Below are positions 1-5,005 of a stretch of 5,451 bases of DNA, one piece after another (the stretch's first letter is position 1; each line of letters opens with the position of its first letter). Source of the stretch: Planctomycetota bacterium (GTDB lineage: Bacteria; Planctomycetota; UBA1135; UBA2386). The stretch covers positions 1 to 5,451 of the forward strand of contig JAGQQZ010000263.1 of assembly GCA_020425915.1 (NCBI GenBank), in the 5' to 3' direction. The translations under genes were made by a program, and so were the position numbers. The notes below the pieces were generated by a model, which was not told the DNA's origin, did no database searches, and worked only from the letters and a program-made list of their open reading frames with translations.

Positions 1-501
1 GGCTCGATGGGCCGCGAGCAGAAGGAGATCGTCCGCATCGAGGCGTTCTGGATCGATACCTGGCTGCGCAGCCAATACAAGAACCTGGAAGTTGCCTACA
101 TCGTCCACGATGCGGCGGCGCACATCGTGGACCAACACACGTTCTTCCATCTGCGCGAGTCGGGTGGAACGAAGATCTCGTCGGCCTACGAGTTGTGCAT
201 GCAGGTCATCGACGAGAAGTTTCCGCCCCACGAGTGGAACGTGTACCCGTTCCACTTCTCGGACGGTGACAACTGGTCGTCGCGCGACACCGAGCGCTGC
301 GTCGAGCTCCTGAAGGGTTCGATCTTGCCGGCGTCGAATCAGTTCTCGTACGGTCAGGTCAAGAGCGCGTACGGCTCCGGCCAGTTCAAGAAGGACCTCG
401 ACCGCTTCTTCGGCGACGAGGAAAGGCTCGTGACCTCGGACATCCTCGATCGCGACGGCATCCTGCCATCGATCAAGACCTTCCTCGGGACCGGACGCTG
501 A
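1..501 (+). CDS. yeaH: YeaH/YhbH (DUF444) VWA-domain protein, 3' part; 5' end outside window
   Basis: C-terminal part of a YeaH/YhbH family protein. These are cytosolic von Willebrand A-like proteins encoded with the serine kinase PrkA (YeaG) and SpoVR (YcgB) and linked to sporulation, starvation or general stress; the molecular role is not settled. The frame is open from base 1, and the first visible residues, Gly-Ser-Met-Gly, are the end of a DxSxSMG metal-binding (MIDAS) motif. The ATG at 7 is therefore internal and the gene starts upstream. Further family marks are a Gly-Gly-Thr (second MIDAS element, Thr codon 169-171) followed by an Ile-Ser-Ser-Ala-Tyr stretch, and a Phe-His-Phe-Ser-Asp-Gly-Asp-Asn-Trp motif near 247-276, which looks closer to Bacillus YhbH than to E. 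coli YeaH. 166 residues are visible, against about 380-430 for full-length members. The stop overlaps the next start by one base (TGATG), so translational coupling to spoVR is likely. Family assignment is firm. Confidence 0.93.
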   Translation, partial: GSMGREQKEIVRIEAFWIDTWLRSQYKNLEVAYIVHDAAAHIVDQHTFFHLRESGGTKISSAYELCMQVIDEKFPPHEWNVYPFHFSDGDNWSSRDTERCVELLKGSILPASNQFSYGQVKSAYGSGQFKKDLDRFFGDEERLVTSDILDRDGILPSIKTFLGTGR

Positions 502-2033
502 TGGGCAACCTGACCCCCGAACTGGCGCTGATCCGGGACGAGACCCGCGAACTCGCCGCGAACTACGGACTCGACTTCTACGAGGTGATCTTCGAGCTGG
601 TCGACCACGACGAGCTCAACATGATCGCCTCGTACGGCGGCTTCCCGACCCGGTACCCGCACTGGCGGTTCGGGATGGAGTACGAGCAGCTCTCGAAGAG
701 CTACACGTACGGGTTGTCGAAGATCTACGAGCTCGTGATCAACAACGACCCGTGCTACGCGTACCTGATGCGCAGCAACTCGTTGACCGATCAGAAGCTC
801 GTCATGGCGCACGTCTACGGCCACTGCGACTTCTTCAAGAACAACAGTTGGTTCGCCCAGACCTCGCGCAAGATGATGGACGAGATGGCGAATCACGGGG
901 CGCGGATTCGTCGCTACATGGACAAGTACGGCGTCAGCGTCGTCGAGGACTTCATCGATCGGATCCAGTCGCTCGACAACCTGATCGACGTCTACTCGCT
1001 GTTCATCCGACGCAGCACCGGCGCGGTGGCCCCCGAAACGGGTTCGGGCGACGAGGGCAAGGTCCACAAGTTGGCGGCCAAGGACTACATGGACCGCTAC
1101 ATCAACCCGCCTGAGTTCCTCGAGCGTCAGCGCGCGCAGGCGGCGGACGAGGCGATGCGACGGACGCGGTTCCCGGCCCGACCGCAGCGCGACGTGTTGA
1201 AGTTCCTCATGGACCACGCGCCGCTGGAATCGTGGCAGCAAGAGGTCATCGCGATCCTGCGCGACGAAGCCTACTACTTCGCGCCGCAGGGCATGACCAA
1301 GATCATGAACGAGGGCTGGGCCGTGTACTGGCACTCGACCATGATGTGCAACCACCTCCTCGACGCGTCAGAGGTCGTGCACTACTGCGATGCCCACTCC
1401 GGAACGCTGGCGACGCAGCCCGGTCAGATCAACCCGTACAAGCTCGGAGTCGAGCTGTTCCGACACATCGAGCACCGCTGGGACGTCGGCAAGTTCGGCC
1501 CCGAGTACCGCAAGTGCGAGGACGCCGAGCAGCGGCGCGCCTGGCACATCCCGACCAACGAGGGGCGCGACAAGATCTTCCAGGTCCGCAAGATCCACAA
1601 CGACATCTCGTTCATCGACGAGTTCGTCGACGAGGAGTTCGCCGAGCGGCAGAAGATGTTCGTCTACGGCGTCAATCAGTCGACCGGGCAGCTCGAGATC
1701 ATGGATCGCGACTACACCAAGGTGAAGAAGCAGCTGCTCAACGCGATGACCAACTTCGGAAATCCGATCATCGAGGTCGTCGACGCGAACTTCCAGAACC
1801 GCGGCGAGTTGTACCTCTACCACGATTGGACCGGGGTCGATCTGCAGTTCGACAACGCGACGAAGACGCTCCAGTACCTGTTTGCGCTCTGGAAGCGACC
1901 GGTGCACATCGAGACGCGCGACGAAGGCAAGCCGCAGCTCCTGTCGTTCGACGGCAAGGAGCCTTCGATTCGTGAGATCGGTGCGAGCAAGAGTGATACG
2001 CAGGTGGTCGGAGTCGGGGAGGTAGACGACTGA
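501..2033 (+). CDS. spoVR: SpoVR/YcgB family protein
   Basis: Complete 510-residue SpoVR family protein, the normal length for the family. Bacillus SpoVR is involved in spore cortex formation; in non-sporulating bacteria the homologue (YcgB in E. coli) belongs to a stress/stationary-phase module with PrkA and YeaH. The biochemical activity is unproven. Visible family blocks are an N-terminal acidic/aromatic region (Tyr-Glu-Val-Ile-Phe-Glu, residues 27-32), a Gly-Gly-Phe-Pro-Thr-Arg-Tyr-Pro block at 46-53, His104-x3-His108-Cys-Asp-Phe-Phe, Tyr-Phe-Ala-Pro-Gln around 259-263, Asn270-Glu-Gly-Trp-Ala-x-Tyr-Trp-His278, and His-Asn-Asp-Ile-Ser-Phe-Ile-Asp-Glu-Phe at 366-375. There is no signal peptide or membrane segment, so it should be cytosolic. 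The ATG overlaps the yeaH stop by one base and has only a weak GGGA (487-490) ahead of it, consistent with coupled translation. Its own stop overlaps the next gene. It appears intact. Confidence 0.96.
   Translation: MGNLTPELALIRDETRELAANYGLDFYEVIFELVDHDELNMIASYGGFPTRYPHWRFGMEYEQLSKSYTYGLSKIYELVINNDPCYAYLMRSNSLTDQKLVMAHVYGHCDFFKNNSWFAQTSRKMMDEMANHGARIRRYMDKYGVSVVEDFIDRIQSLDNLIDVYSLFIRRSTGAVAPETGSGDEGKVHKLAAKDYMDRYINPPEFLERQRAQAADEAMRRTRFPARPQRDVLKFLMDHAPLESWQQEVIAILRDEAYYFAPQGMTKIMNEGWAVYWHSTMMCNHLLDASEVVHYCDAHSGTLATQPGQINPYKLGVELFRHIEHRWDVGKFGPEYRKCEDAEQRRAWHIPTNEGRDKIFQVRKIHNDISFIDEFVDEEFAERQKMFVYGVNQSTGQLEIMDRDYTKVKKQLLNAMTNFGNPIIEVVDANFQNRGELYLYHDWTGVDLQFDNATKTLQYLFALWKRPVHIETRDEGKPQLLSFDGKEPSIREIGASKSDTQVVGVGEVDD
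2016..2022 (+). promoter_or_regulatory. Strong ribosome binding site selecting a CTG start at 2030
   Basis: GGGGAGG lies inside the last codons of spoVR, exactly 7 bases before CTG at 2030-2032. This is good Shine-Dalgarno complementarity at a standard spacing. The alternative TTG at 2066 has no comparable site: a GGGCCCGAGG lies ahead of it (2053-2062), but its purine-rich end is only about 3 bases from the TTG. The site therefore argues that translation begins on CTG. Confidence 0.7.
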
Positions 2034-2770
2034 TCCCGTTCCAGGACGATCAGGGCCCGAGGCGGTTGCCACCGCTGACGATCGCGCTGATCGCCTGGTG
2101 GATCGGCGGGCACGTCTGGCTGTGGCGCGCGACGGAATCGGTCGTGGGCGACGTCCACGCGCACGTCGCGTTGATCACCGGGCAGACGCGGCGCGCGCTC
2201 GAGCAGTTCGTGACCGCGCCATCGGCGGTGGGGTTCGAACAAGGCGTCCTGCCGTCGCTCTGCTATTCCGGATTCCACAGCGGCGTCGTCGCCGTGCTGT
2301 TCAACGTGGTGTTCCTCTGGGTGTTCGGTGGGAGGCTCGAGAGTCGGGCAGGAACGCTACGATTCGGCCTGTTCGCGGTGATCGCCGTGCTGGCCGGTGC
2401 CGTCGGTCACATGTTCGGTGAGGACCCGTCGAGGCTTCGATTCGCGGTCGGTGGGGGCGCTCTGACCGCGGCGGCGATCGTCGCCTACCTCGTGCTGCAT
2501 CCGCGCAGTCGGATGAAGCTCGTCGTGCCCGTCGTCGTCGTGCCGATCGTCACCGCGGCACCCGCGATCGTGATCACGATGGCGTGGCTCGCGGCACAGT
2601 ACGAGCCGGTGCGACGATTCCTGACGATCGGTGAGGCTGCGCCGTTGCACTACCTAGGGCTCGCCGCGGGCGGCGTGGCCGGACTGCTGGCGTGCCCGTT
2701 GCTGATGATGCAGCGTGCGCGCAAGCCCGAACCGAAGCCGGGCCAGAAGCCGCGCCGCAAGCCCGCCTGA
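2030..2770 (+). CDS. Rhomboid-family membrane protein lacking the catalytic serine (probable pseudo-rhomboid), CTG start
   Basis: 246-residue polytopic inner-membrane protein of rhomboid type. Starting at CTG 2030 gives (M)IPFQDDQGPRR followed by TM1, which matches the usual bacterial rhomboid N-terminus (Met-Ile-Pro-x-x-Asp-Asp-x-x-x-x-Arg). A TTG start at 2066 would remove it. About six hydrophobic segments are visible, near residues 15-33, 86-100, 112-129, 141-156, 165-189 and 206-227, followed by a Lys/Pro/Arg-rich tail. Rhomboid landmarks are the His-x-Gly...Asn92 block with Leu-Trp-Val-Phe-Gly after it, and His207 in the last helix (catalytic His position, followed at the usual spacing by Gly). 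By hand alignment the Gly-x-Ser-Gly active site reads Gly-Gly-Gly143-Ala, so serine is replaced by glycine, and the oxyanion-type His of TM2 is Ala88. Proteolysis is therefore unlikely; a binding or chaperone-like role is possible, as for eukaryotic iRhoms/derlins. CTG overlaps the spoVR stop (CTGA), indicating co-translation. Membership by motif is fairly sure; loss of activity is inferred. Confidence 0.78.
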   Translation: MIPFQDDQGPRRLPPLTIALIAWWIGGHVWLWRATESVVGDVHAHVALITGQTRRALEQFVTAPSAVGFEQGVLPSLCYSGFHSGVVAVLFNVVFLWVFGGRLESRAGTLRFGLFAVIAVLAGAVGHMFGEDPSRLRFAVGGGALTAAAIVAYLVLHPRSRMKLVVPVVVVPIVTAAPAIVITMAWLAAQYEPVRRFLTIGEAAPLHYLGLAAGGVAGLLACPLLMMQRARKPEPKPGQKPRRKPA

Positions 2771-2781
2771 GCGAGGCTCAG
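2767..2781. repeat. Perfect inverted repeat spanning both convergent stop codons
   Basis: CTGAGC-GAG-GCTCAG is a perfect 6-base inverted repeat with a 3-base loop. It contains the TGA of the rhomboid-like gene (2768-2770) and, on the other strand, the TGA of the radical SAM gene (2778-2780). The two coding regions are separated by only 7 bases. It could serve as a short bidirectional 3'-end hairpin, but there is no T-tract on either side and the stem is short, so calling it a terminator would go beyond the evidence. Confidence 0.45.
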
Positions 2782-3971
2782 TCCCGCGCCGACGGGTCGT
2801 CGATCACACCGGCCTCGGCCCGCGCGGCGGCGCGGAACTTCGCGCGCTGCGAGAACGATGCCTTGACGTCCGGTCGACCCATGTTCGACACGGCGCAGTT
2901 CGCGCAGGTCTTGCGCAGCTCCATGTGGTAGAGCTGTCGGCGCAGTTCGGTGAACTTCTCGCCGGTCCAGATCTCCTCGAAGGTCTGCGTCTTGAAGTCG
3001 CCGAACACCGTGTGTTCCCACCAGGATCCGCAGGGGAACACGGTGCCGTCCGGATTCACGTGGATGTAGTACCAGGGGAAGTAGCACGGCCGGTTGTGGT
3101 GCGTCTTCTCCTTGACCCGCAGCAGGAACTCGCGGTTCTTGTGGTTCAGGTACTCGTCGACGCTGACCGTCGCGGTCTCCTCGTCCGGCATCAGGGCGTT
3201 GCCGCCGCCCTCGTCCGATTCCGGCACGTCGGAGTCGGCGATCTCGGCGTTGGCCTCGGACAGCGGGATCGGCATGACGATCTGCATGCCCAACTCGTCG
3301 GCGACGCGTTGGACCTCGGCCATCGTCTCATTGCAGAGTTTCGGCTCGTTCAGCAGCGACTCCTTCTCGAGGTCCATGCCGCCGATGACCGCCATGTGCA
3401 CGAAGTTCATGTAGCGCACGCCCTTGGTGTACATCAGGCGCACGAGGTCCGGCATCTCGTGAATGTTGCGATGCATGAGCACCGCGGTCGCGCTCAATGC
3501 CGGCAGATCGGATCCCAGGGCCTTCTTCCGCTCCGCGATCAGGTCGAACCGCTTCATCAGCACGTCCCACTTCGCGGGCGTGCGGATCGCTTCGAACGTC
3601 TCCTTGGTCGCGCCGTCGATCGAAATCGTCAGCAGCGGCATCTGCACCTCGATCACCTTGTCGATGATCTTCGCGTTCAGCGAGAGTCCGTTGGTCGAGA
3701 AGTGGAAGTTCGGGACCTCGTACTTTCGACACAGTTCGAGCGCGCGGGGCAGGTCTGGCGCCATCAGCGGCTCGGCGCTCGACGACAGCACCACGTCGTG
3801 TGCGCGTGGGAACAGGTCGGCGGCGACCTTCTCGAGCAACTCTTCGCCCATCGTCCACGAGTTCTCGACGAACTCGGGGTGGGCGAAGTGGCACATGATG
3901 CACTTCAGTTGGCAGCGCCCGACCATGTCGAGCTTGACGCGCAGAAAGCGCTTCTCACGGAGGACCGGCAT
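2778..3971 (-). CDS. Radical SAM enzyme with short four-cysteine SPASM/twitch-like domain
   Basis: 397-residue cytosolic iron-sulfur enzyme. Residues 12-200 form the radical SAM core: Cys20-x3-Cys24-x2-Cys27 binds the [4Fe-4S] cluster that cleaves S-adenosylmethionine, Ser-Ala-Glu67-Pro-Leu takes the place of the Gly-Gly-Glu motif, and Ser-Thr-Asn-Gly (92-95) and Ser-Ile-Asp-Gly (117-120) are typical strand ends. The C-terminal part has Cys296-x12-Gly-x4-Cys314, the usual SPASM opening, then Cys356-x2-Cys359. The later CX5CX3C and final Cys of a full seven-cysteine SPASM are absent, so one auxiliary cluster is expected rather than two. Between core and C-domain is an acidic, glycine-containing insert (about 243-268). 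SPASM enzymes usually modify peptides or proteins, but many act on other substrates, and this substrate is unknown. No small precursor-peptide gene is visible within 100 bases. The gene converges on the rhomboid-like gene and lies 112 bases downstream of the barrel gene on the same strand. The ATG has only a weak ribosome site, but no other start fits better. Confidence 0.93.
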   Translation of the reverse strand: MPVLREKRFLRVKLDMVGRCQLKCIMCHFAHPEFVENSWTMGEELLEKVAADLFPRAHDVVLSSSAEPLMAPDLPRALELCRKYEVPNFHFSTNGLSLNAKIIDKVIEVQMPLLTISIDGATKETFEAIRTPAKWDVLMKRFDLIAERKKALGSDLPALSATAVLMHRNIHEMPDLVRLMYTKGVRYMNFVHMAVIGGMDLEKESLLNEPKLCNETMAEVQRVADELGMQIVMPIPLSEANAEIADSDVPESDEGGGNALMPDEETATVSVDEYLNHKNREFLLRVKEKTHHNRPCYFPWYYIHVNPDGTVFPCGSWWEHTVFGDFKTQTFEEIWTGEKFTELRRQLYHMELRKTCANCAVSNMGRPDVKASFSQRAKFRAAARAEAGVIDDPSARD

Positions 3972-4054
3972 GCAATACGGAGCGTTCTCGGGGCGAGAGG
4001 TAGCGGTTGGGCGAGAAGGATACCACAGCCGGAACTCGCGGTGAGATCGGGCCG

Positions 4055-4080
4055 AAAAGCGTCCCGGAACGCGGTTCCGG
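4055..4080 (-). terminator. Probable rho-independent terminator after the outer-membrane barrel gene
   Basis: On the minus strand, three bases after the barrel gene's stop codon, a perfect 7-base stem CCGGAAC/GTTCCGG closes a 3-base loop (4064-4080). It is followed after five bases by TTTT (4055-4058 on the complementary strand). The stem is strong but the T-run is short and offset, so termination may be partial, which would allow some read-through into the radical SAM gene. Confidence 0.5.
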
Positions 4081-4083
4081 CTC

Positions 4084-4890
4084 TCAGAAGCGAGAGGAGG
4101 CGCCGAAGGTCAAGAACAAGTCGGTGGCCGCGTCGTTCAGTCCGAAGCCGACCGCCGCGTCGATCTGCAGGTCCGGCGTCCAGTTGTAGGCGGCTCCGAA
4201 GTCCAACGAGTGCTGTCCGGTGACGCGTTCCGGATAGACCGCGAAGTACTCGGCGAACGCCGAGACCTGGTCGGACAGGGTCCGACTGACCAGCGCGGAG
4301 GTCGAGAGCACGAGATCGGTCTGGCGATCCACGTCGAGCGTACGGACCTGCAGTCCGACGTTGGCCAGCACGCTGGTCGCGTCGTCGATCGACCACGACA
4401 TCGGCACGAAGACCTCCGGGTTGAAGCTGTCGGTCCCCGACGCGTCGCCGGTCGGTAGCGAGATCGACGGTTGGATCGAGAGTTCGGGAACCGCGCCGTC
4501 CTGCCGTTGCACCTCGAACCTGGCGCCGACCAGGAAATCGCCGAACCCATCCTCGGCTCGCTCCGCGAAGATCAGGCCGGGCGTCGAGATGCGGGCCTCG
4601 ATGCCGGGCGCGACCCCGATGCGGACGAGTGTGTTCGGCAACGAGTGGACGGTCACGTCGGAGTCGTCGGCGATCGTGTAGCCGACCTCCGCCTGGAACC
4701 GTCCGACCGGGATGGCGCGCGTGCCGACGCCGAAGCTCGGGCGGTCCGGGGCGATCGGGCCGTCCCACGGTGCAGGGTTGCTGAACCCGTACGCGGCTCC
4801 CTCCTGTGGGACAGAAGATTCCGATGTGTGCGTCGTTGCGCAGGCCGGAAGCAGGACGAGGAAGAAGAGCGTTCGGTGGAGGTTCGACAT
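4084..4890 (-). CDS. Predicted MetA-pathway-type outer-membrane beta-barrel with lipobox
   Basis: 268-residue exported protein. Residues 1-17 form a lipoprotein-like signal: a basic start (His5, Arg6), the hydrophobic stretch Leu-Phe-Phe-Leu-Val-Leu-Leu, then Leu14-Pro-Ala-Cys17. Ala follows the cysteine, with no Asp sorting signal, so an outer-membrane location is likely. From about residue 45 the protein consists of alternating amphipathic strands typical of the 'putative MetA-pathway of phenol degradation' transporter-like family (PF13557). Marks are the early Phe-Gly-Val-Gly-Thr and Phe-Gln-Ala-Glu-Val-Gly-Tyr strands, Val-Arg-Ile-Gly-Val-Ala-Pro-Gly-Ile-Glu-Ala-Arg, Gly-Phe-Gly-Asp-Phe-Leu-Val-Gly, Ser-Leu-Pro-Thr-Gly, and an ending of Phe-x-x-Phe-Gly-Ala-Ser-Ser-Arg-Phe whose last aromatic residue is the usual barrel assembly signal. 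The transported substrate, if any, is unknown, and the family name should not be read as phenol degradation. No clear ribosome site precedes the ATG; a hairpin lies just upstream. Confidence 0.85.
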   Translation of the reverse strand: MSNLHRTLFFLVLLPACATTHTSESSVPQEGAAYGFSNPAPWDGPIAPDRPSFGVGTRAIPVGRFQAEVGYTIADDSDVTVHSLPNTLVRIGVAPGIEARISTPGLIFAERAEDGFGDFLVGARFEVQRQDGAVPELSIQPSISLPTGDASGTDSFNPEVFVPMSWSIDDATSVLANVGLQVRTLDVDRQTDLVLSTSALVSRTLSDQVSAFAEYFAVYPERVTGQHSLDFGAAYNWTPDLQIDAAVGFGLNDAATDLFLTFGASSRF

Positions 4891-4898
4891 CTCGTGGC

Positions 4899-4914
4899 GA
4901 GCGCGGTGGCGCTC
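4899..4914 (-). repeat. Small hairpin in the leader of the outer-membrane barrel gene
   Basis: GAGCGC-GGTG-GCGCTC is a perfect 6-base inverted repeat with a 4-base loop. In the minus-strand transcript it sits 8 to 24 bases before the barrel gene's start codon, where a ribosome site would be expected. The only purine-rich stretches nearby are GGAG, partly inside this stem, and the GAG directly before the ATG. Short GC stems arise easily by chance in DNA of this composition. Confidence 0.3.
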
Positions 4915-4972
4915 CGTCGGAGTCTAACCAGGCGCGGCGTCGAACCCGACCGATCGAACCGACTTCCCGCGC

Positions 4973-5005
4973 GACTTCCGGCGCGCACGCCGGTGTTCGG
5001 AAGTC
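4973..5005 (-). repeat. Stem-loop at the 3' end of the right-edge gene
   Basis: GACTTCCG (4973-4980) and CGGAAGTC (4998-5005) form a perfect 8-base stem that takes in two bases of the minus-strand stop codon. A competing inner hairpin, CCGGCG-CGCA-CGCCGG (4978-4993), shares bases with it. A CGACTTCC direct repeat (4960-4967 and 4972-4979) offers a second 5' arm. No T-run follows on the minus strand, so it may be an RNA-protecting or rho-dependent 3' end rather than an intrinsic terminator. The rest of the gap (4891-4972) shows no convincing promoter. Confidence 0.4.

Noticed and set aside
354..1355. Long - strand open frame opposite yeaH and spoVR (333 codons)
   Set aside because: Same kind of antisense shadow: rich in Val, Arg, His and Asp, with no motif, and it crosses the boundary of two well-supported genes.
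2066..2770. TTG at 2066 as the start of the rhomboid-like gene
   Set aside because: It lacks a well-placed ribosome site and removes the conserved Ile-Pro-x-x-Asp-Asp segment. CTG at 2030 explains the sequence better, although TTG cannot be fully excluded.
4016..4023. Possible -10 element (GGTATCCT on the minus strand) for the radical SAM gene
   Set aside because: It has some resemblance to a -10 box but no supported -35, and the genome's promoter consensus is unknown.
2778..4083. RiPP precursor peptide beside the radical SAM gene
   Set aside because: The 112-base upstream gap and the 7-base downstream gap hold no small open frame with a start, ribosome site and Cys/Gly-rich core.
2715..4223. 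Long + strand open frame opposite the radical SAM gene (502 codons)
   Set aside because: It lies antisense to a clear enzyme gene, has a composition dominated by Arg, Val, His and Leu with no recognisable domain, and is the usual antisense artefact of high-GC coding DNA.
3905..4768. - strand open frame of 287 codons overlapping the barrel and radical SAM genes
   Set aside because: Out-of-frame with both supported genes and Arg/Gly-rich with no domain. It would span the terminator-like hairpin between them.
4921..4926. Possible -10 element (TAGACT on the minus strand) for the barrel gene
   Set aside because: Only a four-of-six match to TATAAT, with no acceptable -35 at 16-18 bases. Too weak to annotate.
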